The notes below the pieces were generated by a model that was given only the letters and a program-made list of their open reading frames with translations, had not been told where the DNA came from and made no database searches. From Thermincola carboxydiphila (lineage in GTDB: Bacteria; Bacillota; Thermincolia; Thermincolales; UBA2595): 64,000 nucleotides of DNA. Where the stretch lies: contig JAENYP010000001.1 in the NCBI GenBank assembly GCA_016841725.1, forward strand, positions 310,001 to 374,000, in the 5' to 3' direction. Shown piece after piece: positions 25,643 to 32,842 of the stretch. Position 1 is the first letter of the stretch; each line of letters begins with the position of its first letter. Made by a program: the position numbers and the translations under genes.

Positions 25643-27079
25643 TTATAAGACAGGAGTAGATGTGTTCCGGAGGGTGGAAATACAGCTCTCATTTTTTAAT
25701 CCTCTAACGACTGTTTCCATATAAGCCCCCCGGGAGCCCTTTACCAGAACCACACTGCTGTCAGGAATAGTTTCCCTGAGAAATTCGACTGCCTGTTTTT
25801 TAAGCAGGAATGACCATATCTTCATCCGGTCAGAGTTTAAAGCTGCCCCTGCAGCAATCTGTTTCGCCAGCCTGCCTACCGTAACAAGCCAGTCTATCTT
25901 TAATTCCGCTGCCTTTTTCCCGACTTTGCGGTGGTTTTCCACAGCATATTTTCCCTGTTCCAGCATATTGCCAAGTACAGCAATACCTGTTTCTCCGTGA
26001 GACAGCGCTGACAGGACCTCCAAACCTGCCATCATTGAACCGGGATTGGCGTTATAAGTATCGTTTATCAGAGTACTGTTTCTGATCCCTCTTAGCAACT
26101 GAAGTCTCATGGCCGGTTTCCTGTACTTGGCAAGGCCTTTTCTAATCATATTAACATCGAAATCAAGAAGACTGGCGGCTGCTATTGCCGCCAATGCATT
26201 GCTCACATTATGCTCCCCAAAAGTCGGAATAAAAAACCCGTGTTCCTGTCCATGTATTCTTGCTGTAAAAGATGTTCCCCTCTTATCAAAGGTTATGTTA
26301 CCCGCATTAAAATTGGCCTTGTTTTTCTGCCCATAAAAAAGAACCTTGCCTTTAAATCCCGAATAGTCTATTTTCTCTGTATTGGGGTCATCGGCATTTA
26401 ACAACAGGAATCCGTCATCCGGTATCCCTTCGATAATCCCCGCTTTCTCCTTGATGACGTTCTCAAAACTGCCTAAGTGCTCAACGTGCCCTTCACCTAT
26501 ATGAGTAATAATGCCAACCCGAGGCTGAATAACCCGTGACTGTTTGCTGATATGCCCAGGCCTGTTCATCCCGATTTCAAAAACAGCAGCCTCATAACCA
26601 TAATTAAGGCGCATAATATGAGGCGGGACATAATGGGGCAGGTTCAGATTACCTGTCGTTTTCAGGGTCTTCCACCTAAGCCGGAATATTGATGCTAACA
26701 TTTCCTTGGTGGTCGTCTTTCCCGATGTTCCGGTCACCCCGACAATGGGAATATCATGCAGATCACGATAGTACTTTACGGCCTTCCAAAAGGCCTCCCC
26801 AACTTTTGGCACAGCTATGACCGGAATATCCGGGTCTTCAAAAGGCAAAGTCTTTTTATGCCTGGAAACCACGATACCTGATGCTCCCCTGCTAATAGCT
26901 TCAAGTATATTCTCATTGCCTGGCTTACCACCTACAATATCAAAATAGATTAAGCCCGGCTTTACTGACAAGCACCTGGACATAATCCCCTTCAGGGGCA
27001 GGTTGGCATCCCCCCTGACCAGGCTGCCCTCCATTATTTCACATAATTTGAGAGCGGGTATTGTTCGCAAAATCATCAC
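25643..27079 (-). CDS. murF: MurF-like Mur ligase (UDP-MurNAc-tripeptide--D-Ala-D-Ala ligase family)
   Basis: A 478-aa three-domain Mur ligase. The N-terminal UDP-binding domain is at ~1-105, then P-loop VGVTGTSGKTTTKEM, FEIGMNRPGHIS, EKAGIIEGIP, NALAAIAAA, LINDTYNANPGSM and AVLGNMLEQG. The family adds D-Ala-D-Ala to UDP-MurNAc-tripeptide in the cytoplasm. After TTGNLN the loop reads LPHYVPPHIMRL, whereas housekeeping MurF generally has a NEIGVPLTLL-like loop. The gene is not in a dcw cluster but tail-to-tail with the spore block. It may be the only MurF or a specialised paralogue. The second Met (27076) fits the GGGTG ribosome site. Confidence 0.8.
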   Translation of the reverse strand: MMILRTIPALKLCEIMEGSLVRGDANLPLKGIMSRCLSVKPGLIYFDIVGGKPGNENILEAISRGASGIVVSRHKKTLPFEDPDIPVIAVPKVGEAFWKAVKYYRDLHDIPIVGVTGTSGKTTTKEMLASIFRLRWKTLKTTGNLNLPHYVPPHIMRLNYGYEAAVFEIGMNRPGHISKQSRVIQPRVGIITHIGEGHVEHLGSFENVIKEKAGIIEGIPDDGFLLLNADDPNTEKIDYSGFKGKVLFYGQKNKANFNAGNITFDKRGTSFTARIHGQEHGFFIPTFGEHNVSNALAAIAAASLLDFDVNMIRKGLAKYRKPAMRLQLLRGIRNSTLINDTYNANPGSMMAGLEVLSALSHGETGIAVLGNMLEQGKYAVENHRKVGKKAAELKIDWLVTVGRLAKQIAAGAALNSDRMKIWSFLLKKQAVEFLRETIPDSSVVLVKGSRGAYMETVVRGLKNESCISTLRNTSTPVL

Positions 27080-27148
27080 CCTTTCTGATGCAAAAACTGG
27101 ATACCCAGGGTAAAGTGACGAGCATTTTTACTTTCATGCCGGACAATC

Positions 27149-27529
27149 TTATACCAGAGTACCTTCCGAATCCCCCGAATCAGCAGCATATTCCTCAGGG
27201 CTTTCAGCATTGTCATCAACATCGTGGCTCAAGGCCAGAAGGTTCCCCGAAAGGATGAGAAGGATTAAAATAAGGAACAGTACAAAAACCAGGTTAAGTG
27301 ACAGGGTGAGGTTGCCTGTGGCGGTTTTCAAAGTAATTGTTTTTCCTTCACCTCCAAAGGATGCGAAAGCCCTGCTCATGGTTTTTACCGCTTCCTGTCC
27401 GGAATTGCTGGTAACAACGTCGAACAGGCTCACCAGACCGTCGGTGACAACCTGGCCTTTTTCCCCAAGGTAAGGTCTAAATCCCTGCAGCAGCGGGACA
27501 ATATTGGGGTCAATGGGAACGTAACTCAT
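27149..27529 (-). CDS. unknown protein with C-terminal membrane helix
   Basis: 126 aa: amphipathic N-terminal region (PNIVPLLQGFRPYLGEKGQVVTDGLVSLFDVV), then KTMSRAF, a membrane helix at about 77-98 (LVFVLFLILILLILSGNLLAL) and an acidic tail. The N-terminal half is loosely like the helical repeats in 35240-35860 (PNVLLGILGLFNVL). No family was recognised. It has a GAGG-type ribosome site, and the hydrogenase-operon terminator isolates it upstream. Confidence 0.6.
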   Translation of the reverse strand: MSYVPIDPNIVPLLQGFRPYLGEKGQVVTDGLVSLFDVVTSNSGQEAVKTMSRAFASFGGEGKTITLKTATGNLTLSLNLVFVLFLILILLILSGNLLALSHDVDDNAESPEEYAADSGDSEGTLV

Positions 27530-27611
27530 ATCCTCTGCCTCCTGCTAATTTATTTTTAAAATATCTATTACATATTATGAGCAAAGAGATAATACGTTCC
27601 GCATCAAACTA

Positions 27612-27642
27612 AAAAAGCCATTTGGATGTCCAAATGGCTTAA
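27612..27642 (-). terminator. rho-independent terminator of the hydrogenase operon
   Basis: AAGCCATTTGGA and TCCAAATGGCTT form a perfect 12-bp stem with a 2-nt centre. On the minus strand it is followed by TTTTTTAG. It lies 8 nt past the stop of the NrfD-like gene. Confidence 0.85.
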
Positions 27643-27649
27643 GTGTTTC

Positions 27650-28567
27650 TCACACTGCAAGCAGGATGACATATCTGAGAAAAAAACCGCCACACAATAC
27701 CAGGATAGCTGACATTACAGCCAGTCCATTTGTATTGGCGCTGTACGTGCGCAGGCTGTACCGCTGAATACTGAGGGGCAGCAATAGTCCCACTACGATA
27801 ACGCCCAGCCAGAAGAAAACTGCATAACTGCCAAACATTACATTTCTTACCAGTCCCGAGGTGTCCGGAAGAAACAGTAATATGAAAAATGTCAGAACTA
27901 CAACTAATAACTCAATCTTTATAATAAAACTGTCCCCTTTTTCAAGGCGTGCCAGAATACCATGGTCATGACTGCCTGTCAGTCCCAGCAGAATAATGAT
28001 GGCTGCAATTCCGGTAGAAGTGGCTGACAGCACAAAAAGCGCCGGCAGCAGAGGGGTGTCTGCCCAAACCGGTACCGATGTGGCTGCCAGCAGCACCCCG
28101 GTATATGCAGCTACCAAAACAGCAAAGGGCATACCCAGCAGACCGATATTCCGTCTCAGCTTTTCCTTTCCGGCAAGACCGGATACCAGCGGCAGGTTCC
28201 GGCAGGTTTTCTCTTCTGCCAGCCACATCAACGGGTACAAGACCCCGCAGATTATAACAAAAGCGCCTAATAACCACACACCAAGAGACATCGCCGACCC
28301 TGCTTTGAAAACCAGTCCATTATGGAGAGGCCCTATCTGAAAAATCAGGTGCCAGAAACTTAATGGCTTGCCAAGATCCAGAAGCAGCATAATAAGGCCG
28401 ATACAGATAGGTATAAATACAGAATATGAGCCCAGCCGGGCGATATCCCTGTACCTGCCCTTTCCGGCAATATCGGCAATAACGCCGATATAATAGGCAG
28501 CCGCAGCCATTCCCCCAATAAATAGATAAATGGCTACCGGAAGTCCCCAGTTAATTCCTTCAGGCAT
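27650..28567 (-). CDS. NrfD/HybB-type integral membrane subunit of the [NiFe] hydrogenase
   Basis: About 305 aa with eight to nine hydrophobic segments (WGLPVAIYLFIGGMAAAAYYIG, LLLDLGKPLSFWHLIF, VLVAAYTGVLLAATSVPVW), the NrfD/PsrC fold that passes electrons to menaquinone. I place the start at ATG 28567 (MPEGINWGLPVAIY, GGGGGATAA upstream); the track's 35-residue longer start overlaps the preceding gene by 113 nt. It is paralogous to the formate dehydrogenase subunit at 39742. Last gene of the hydrogenase operon. Confidence 0.87.
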   Translation of the reverse strand: MPEGINWGLPVAIYLFIGGMAAAAYYIGVIADIAGKGRYRDIARLGSYSVFIPICIGLIMLLLDLGKPLSFWHLIFQIGPLHNGLVFKAGSAMSLGVWLLGAFVIICGVLYPLMWLAEEKTCRNLPLVSGLAGKEKLRRNIGLLGMPFAVLVAAYTGVLLAATSVPVWADTPLLPALFVLSATSTGIAAIIILLGLTGSHDHGILARLEKGDSFIIKIELLVVVLTFFILLFLPDTSGLVRNVMFGSYAVFFWLGVIVVGLLLPLSIQRYSLRTYSANTNGLAVMSAILVLCGGFFLRYVILLAV

Positions 28568-29453
28568 TCCCGTTATCCCCCTCTCTTGATCCAGACCCCT
28601 CCCCTTCACCCACAGGGCTGTCACTGAACATTTTCCTGATGGGAGAAGCCACCAGAAATCCTCCCATAGCAAGTCCCGTAAGCCATTTCAGGATTGAATC
28701 CCCATTAGCCTGCCGGGGGTTGTCCGGCAGCCCGCAGGCACCCGGTGTATCAGGCAGCAGGTAAAGTACCCTGAGTCCGCCCAGTTCAGCATTGCCATAC
28801 AGGGCTGCATTGGGAAAACCGTTGGATCTGAGGTCAGCCACTCTCCCTTCAGCCTTTTCCAGCAGTTCATCAAGCCTGCCAAACTGGATTGCACCCGCCG
28901 GGCAGGCTTCAGCACAAGCCGTTATCCGGCCCTCTTTCACCCTGCCCTCACAGAAGGTACATTTACGCACCGTCCCTGTTTCCTCAGATAGTCCGGGAAT
29001 CTTAAAGGGGCAGCTCATGACACAATACTTACACCCGATACAGGTCTCCCGGTCAATTACCACCAGACCGTCATCACGTTTATAAGCCGCCCCGGTCGGA
29101 CACACCGAAACACAGCTGGGATTGCCGCAGTGCATACACTGAACCTTAACATTCACAGGGGCCTCGGCTTCACCGGCCCCCCTTTTCGAAAATTTAACTG
29201 TAGTCCAGTTGTCTCCGTCAGTAACAGGGGAATACTCCAGCGCATCAGGCAGTTCATTTTCCTTTTTACAGGCAATAGCACAGCTCAGACAGCCGATGCA
29301 TTTGGTGATATCATTAAGCATACCCTGCCCTTCCAGGCCGGTCAGTTCACTGCCGGCGGCGCGGCCTGTACCCACCGGAATAAGACCACCGGCCACAGAC
29401 CCGGCCGCAATCAAACCGGATATCTTTAAAAAGGTCCTCCGGTTAATACCCAT
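28560..29453 (-). CDS. Tat-exported four-cluster ferredoxin subunit (HybA-like) of the hydrogenase
   Basis: About 297 aa. The ATG at 29453 gives MGINRRTFLKISGLIAAGSVAGG, a twin-arginine signal; GGGAG lies 8 nt upstream. Four [4Fe-4S] motifs follow: CIGCLSCAIACKKEN, CMHCGNPSCVSVCPTGA, CIGCKYCVMSCPF and CTFCEGRVKEGRITACAEACP. A C-terminal membrane helix (LTGLAMGGFLVASP) anchors it. It carries electrons from the small subunit to the NrfD-like subunit. It overlaps the next gene by 8 nt. Confidence 0.88.
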   Translation of the reverse strand: MGINRRTFLKISGLIAAGSVAGGLIPVGTGRAAGSELTGLEGQGMLNDITKCIGCLSCAIACKKENELPDALEYSPVTDGDNWTTVKFSKRGAGEAEAPVNVKVQCMHCGNPSCVSVCPTGAAYKRDDGLVVIDRETCIGCKYCVMSCPFKIPGLSEETGTVRKCTFCEGRVKEGRITACAEACPAGAIQFGRLDELLEKAEGRVADLRSNGFPNAALYGNAELGGLRVLYLLPDTPGACGLPDNPRQANGDSILKWLTGLAMGGFLVASPIRKMFSDSPVGEGEGSGSREGDNGNA

Positions 29454-29480
29454 ACATTTCACTCCCTTCACAGTCAGTCC

Positions 29481-29942
29481 TTAACTTCTGAAGGTCCGGA
29501 TTTCGTCTATTACCACATCAACTATCTGAGGTATCATAGCGGCAAGCAGCGGGCTGGGTTCAGTGCCCCAGACAATATCCCGGGGCTGAATTCCGATAAT
29601 AACCGTTTCCGGATAACTACCCAGGAATTTGGCCAGCTTAAGGGTCTCAAAAAGATCGACCTGATGCAGGGAGGTTTTATGTTGATCAATCAACACCTCA
29701 ACCTCCTCTGCTCTGAAACGGTATACAGTGCCAGGCCGGTCACCGGCATCAATGGCATCAATAATTATCAGCCGCTCGGTATTCCGAATTTCCTGAAGCA
29801 GGTCAATACCAGCCACCCACCCGTTAACAATAATGACACCATCCGGAAGCTGCTGTCCCTCCATAGCCTTGATAACATGGACCCCGATGCCTTCATCACT
29901 AAGCAGGTCATTACCGACCCCCATTACCGTAACCCTGTTCAT
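29481..29942 (-). CDS. hydrogenase maturation endopeptidase (HyaD/HybD family)
   Basis: A 153-aa protein. VMGVGNDLLSDEGIGVHVI contains the nickel-sensing acidic residue, IDAIDAG the second ligand region, and SLHQVDL the histidine. It removes the C-terminal peptide of the [NiFe] large subunit after nickel insertion. Its start overlaps the large-subunit stop by 4 nt, so enzyme and protease are translationally coupled. Other hyp genes are not in the window. Confidence 0.88.
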   Translation of the reverse strand: MNRVTVMGVGNDLLSDEGIGVHVIKAMEGQQLPDGVIIVNGWVAGIDLLQEIRNTERLIIIDAIDAGDRPGTVYRFRAEEVEVLIDQHKTSLHQVDLFETLKLAKFLGSYPETVIIGIQPRDIVWGTEPSPLLAAMIPQIVDVVIDEIRTFRS

Positions 29943-31486
29943 ATAACCCTGAATTCACGGATTTCGTTTGTATCAGGCCTAATCAGGTGTACGGCACATG
30001 CGAGGCAGGGGTCAAATGACCTGACTATCCGGACAACATTAATCGGATTGTTAGGGTCAGGAACAGGCGCTCCTATCAAAGCCTCCTCGACAGGTCCCCT
30101 GATTCCCTTATCATCCCTTGGGGAACAGTTCCAGGTAGTGGGAACTACACATTGGTAACGTTTGGATTTGCCGTTTTCTATTTCCACAAAATGCCCCAAA
30201 GCTCCCCTGGCGGCTTCTACCAGACCCATCCCGCGACCGCTCTGGGGAACAGGTTTTTCATCACATACCGGCTGGCCAGGCTTCAATTCCTCAAGCCACC
30301 TGAGCATACTCTCGGCAACCATCTTACATTCCCAGGCACGCGCCGCATGGCGGGCCACAGCCGAAGGCCAGGCTCCGATTTTGGTAACCAGGTCCATAAA
30401 GCCCTTGTCCTGAGTAACCAGCATCCGGGCCAATGGGCCGACTTCCATGGGATTGCCGTCATATCTCGGGGCTTTAAGCCACGAATAGGCCCCTGTTTTA
30501 TCCGGTTCAGGGCTGGTTTCACCCTCTGCCGGGTGTTTACCGGTTGTATTATCGGAGTACCAGGAATACCTGACATATTCGGCAATCTTATCAGGGTCCA
30601 GGGGATTTACGTTGGCAATATCACCCCCGAAAATTGCGCCTGATTTTAAGAAGCGGTTAGTATAGTCACCTGACTTGCCCAGGTCGAAGTTGCCATAGGC
30701 AAGGAAATTGCCGCACCCAAATCCAATCTTGGCGTCATGGATGGGTTTCAGGGGGCCTGTACCAAATAAAAGCACATCCTTCAGATAAACATTATTAACA
30801 AAATCGATAAGTTCCAAGAGCCGGCTCCTGAATGAAGCAATCCGGTCAGGAGTGGGTTCTATGGTAACTCCTCCGGCAACAAATGTGGCGTGGTGAGGCA
30901 TTTTGCCACCGAAAATTGCCAGCATCTCCTGTGCCTTTTTCCTCATCTCCAGGGCCTGAATATAATGGTGCACTGCTGTTGTTACTATTTCCGGATCACT
31001 AACACAAAACTGGTCAGGCTCATACCGTGGAGTGAGTGGCGAAGTATCCCCCGATTTTACCAAACCTACAATTTTTTCCTTGACCCTGAGAAGATTGGCA
31101 TCCATTCCGTTATACCCGGCAACTGCCATAATATCCAGGTAATCGAGAGCTGCCAGATGATAAAAGTGCAGGATATGTGAGGCCACAAAATTGCTTCCGG
31201 AAACCAGGTTGCGGATTATCCGGCCATTATCAGGTACCTCAGCCCCAAAAGCCAAATCCAGGTTTTGCACCGAAGCAAGGGCATGCTCCGCGGGACATAC
31301 TCCACAGATGCGCTGGGTAAGTACTCCGGCATCTCTGGGGTCCCTCCCCTGCAGAATTACTTCAAACCCGCGCCACAAGGTTCCCGCAGCCCTGGCATCG
31401 ATTACTTTGCCACCCTCTATCTCAACCTCAATGCGAAGGTGACCTTCTATCCTGGTTATGGGGTCTATGACTACAGTCTGTGCCAA
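29939..31486 (-). CDS. [NiFe] hydrogenase large (catalytic) subunit, group 1 type
   Basis: A 515-aa protein with both nickel-binding motifs: RICGVCPAEH (N-terminal CxxC) and DPCLACAVH near the C-terminus, followed by a 15-residue tail LIRPDTNEIREFRVI that is cleaved in maturation. It oxidises H2 outside the membrane after hitch-hiking on the Tat-exported small subunit. Both distal ligands are cysteine, so this is not a selenium-containing [NiFeSe] enzyme. It starts 4 nt after the small subunit. Confidence 0.93.
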   Translation of the reverse strand: MAQTVVIDPITRIEGHLRIEVEIEGGKVIDARAAGTLWRGFEVILQGRDPRDAGVLTQRICGVCPAEHALASVQNLDLAFGAEVPDNGRIIRNLVSGSNFVASHILHFYHLAALDYLDIMAVAGYNGMDANLLRVKEKIVGLVKSGDTSPLTPRYEPDQFCVSDPEIVTTAVHHYIQALEMRKKAQEMLAIFGGKMPHHATFVAGGVTIEPTPDRIASFRSRLLELIDFVNNVYLKDVLLFGTGPLKPIHDAKIGFGCGNFLAYGNFDLGKSGDYTNRFLKSGAIFGGDIANVNPLDPDKIAEYVRYSWYSDNTTGKHPAEGETSPEPDKTGAYSWLKAPRYDGNPMEVGPLARMLVTQDKGFMDLVTKIGAWPSAVARHAARAWECKMVAESMLRWLEELKPGQPVCDEKPVPQSGRGMGLVEAARGALGHFVEIENGKSKRYQCVVPTTWNCSPRDDKGIRGPVEEALIGAPVPDPNNPINVVRIVRSFDPCLACAVHLIRPDTNEIREFRVI

Positions 31487-31489
31487 TTG

Positions 31490-32587
31490 TTACACCTCCT
31501 CTGCCTTAGCAGCCTGCTGCCTGGATTTTTCCTTGGCTAGATACATTCCCCCGGCTGCAGCTGCAGCTCCCACAACAGCTCCTCCGAGGCTGGCCCCGAA
31601 GGTACCGATTGCTGCCTGCTTGTCATCATTTTCCGCAGCCTCAATAGTCCGGGCAACCTCTGGCACCGCTTCATATAACGGTGTTTGCGGGAATTCCGGT
31701 TCCACACACCCGGCACACGGCGCCCCGGCAGCAATACAGAAATTAGTGCCCGAATTCCACAGCCTGTGGGGACAGTCTGCTGACGTGACCGGGCCGCGGC
31801 AGCCTTTTGCTCCCAGGCAACCTTCAATGTCCGGGAGTTCACTCCCGAAATTTTTGATAAACCGGCCCTGCTCGTAGCCGCCGCGCCGCGGGCAGTTCTC
31901 ATGAATGACTTTACCGTAAAACATTGTTGGCCTGCCTTTACTGTCAAGGTCAGGAACCTTGCCAAACAGCAGGATGTTCACTATTGTGCCCACCAGCCAG
32001 TCAGGGTGGGCAGGACAGCCGGGAATATTCACAACCGTGCCCCCGATAACATCCTTTAAGCCTTTAGCGCCGGTAGGATTCGGTCCCGAACCCGGTATCC
32101 CCCCATAGGAAGCACAAGTGCCCAAAGCAACATTATATGCAGCTCCCTTGGCCACCTTCTGCACAATATCTACAAAAGGTTTGCCTCCAATTTTGCAGTA
32201 AATCCCACCGTCCTTTGTAGGAATTGCACCCTCGACAATCATTACATATTTGCCGCTAAAGTCCCTGACGGCATCGTCCAGAGCCTTTTCAGCCACATGT
32301 CCGCTGGCTGCCATCAGGGTCTCGTGGTATTTAACCGACAATGTGTCCAGCACAAGTTCCGCAACAGAAGGATAATGTGAATTGGCAAAAGATACTGTAC
32401 AGCCGGTACATTCAGCTCCATGCAGCCATATCACGGGTGTCTTCCGGGACACCACTGATTCCAGGGCATTTGCTATCTGGGGTACATATAATTCGGATAG
32501 CCCCATAAAAACTGCCAGACTTGAACTGTACTTGAGGAAATCTCTCCTGGTAAACTCCTTACGGAAAACCTTACCCAGTTCAAACAT
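31490..32587 (-). CDS. [NiFe] hydrogenase small subunit with Tat signal
   Basis: A 365-aa protein. N-terminal RRDFLKYSSSLAVFMGLSEL is a twin-arginine signal. WLHGAECTGCTVSFANS, GTCASYGGIPGSG and GCPAHPDWLVGTIV bind the proximal cluster; CPRRGGYEQGRF, GCRGPVTSADCPHRLW and CAGCVEPEFP bind the medial and distal clusters. A Gly/Ala-rich C-terminal helix (GASLGGAVVGAAAAAGGMYLA) anchors it. First gene of the operon, behind a sigma-54 promoter. Confidence 0.93.
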   Translation of the reverse strand: MFELGKVFRKEFTRRDFLKYSSSLAVFMGLSELYVPQIANALESVVSRKTPVIWLHGAECTGCTVSFANSHYPSVAELVLDTLSVKYHETLMAASGHVAEKALDDAVRDFSGKYVMIVEGAIPTKDGGIYCKIGGKPFVDIVQKVAKGAAYNVALGTCASYGGIPGSGPNPTGAKGLKDVIGGTVVNIPGCPAHPDWLVGTIVNILLFGKVPDLDSKGRPTMFYGKVIHENCPRRGGYEQGRFIKNFGSELPDIEGCLGAKGCRGPVTSADCPHRLWNSGTNFCIAAGAPCAGCVEPEFPQTPLYEAVPEVARTIEAAENDDKQAAIGTFGASLGGAVVGAAAAAGGMYLAKEKSRQQAAKAEEV

Positions 32588-32645
32588 AACTTTCTAATAC
32601 ACCCCCCTGCATTTTAAAACAATATTTACTATTACTACAGTTGTA

Positions 32646-32662
32646 ATGCAAGATTTATGCCA
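32646..32662 (-). promoter_or_regulatory. sigma-54 (-24/-12) promoter of the hydrogenase operon
   Basis: Minus strand TGGCATAAATCTTGCAT matches TGGCAC-N5-TTGCW with exact GG-GC spacing. It lies 59 nt before the small-subunit ATG and directly downstream of the gene for a sigma-54 activator. This makes the activator-target link very likely. Confidence 0.82.
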
Positions 32663-32666
32663 AAGA

Positions 32667-32696
32667 AAAATGGGGTTAATCAACCCCATTTTGTTT
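32667..32696 (-). terminator. terminator between regulator gene and hydrogenase promoter
   Basis: AATGGGGTT-GATT-AACCCCATT hairpin, followed on the minus strand by TTTCTTTG. It separates the activator transcript from the sigma-54 promoter 5 nt downstream. Confidence 0.7.
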
Positions 32697-32842
32697 AATT
32701 ACTGTACATGCGTTTTCATCCCACACCAGTATGCAGGCATCTTCTACTGTCATTGTATAATTTCTTTACATGTTAACCAGAACTTACACTCGTAGTTTTT
32801 TGGGTCAAAAAAACTATGTTAAACATCACTCCCCTGGTGACC

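Noticed and set aside
29939-31486. Selenocysteine in the [NiFe] hydrogenase large subunit
   Set aside because: The C-terminal motif reads DPCLACAVH with ordinary cysteine codons and the frame continues to a normal stop.
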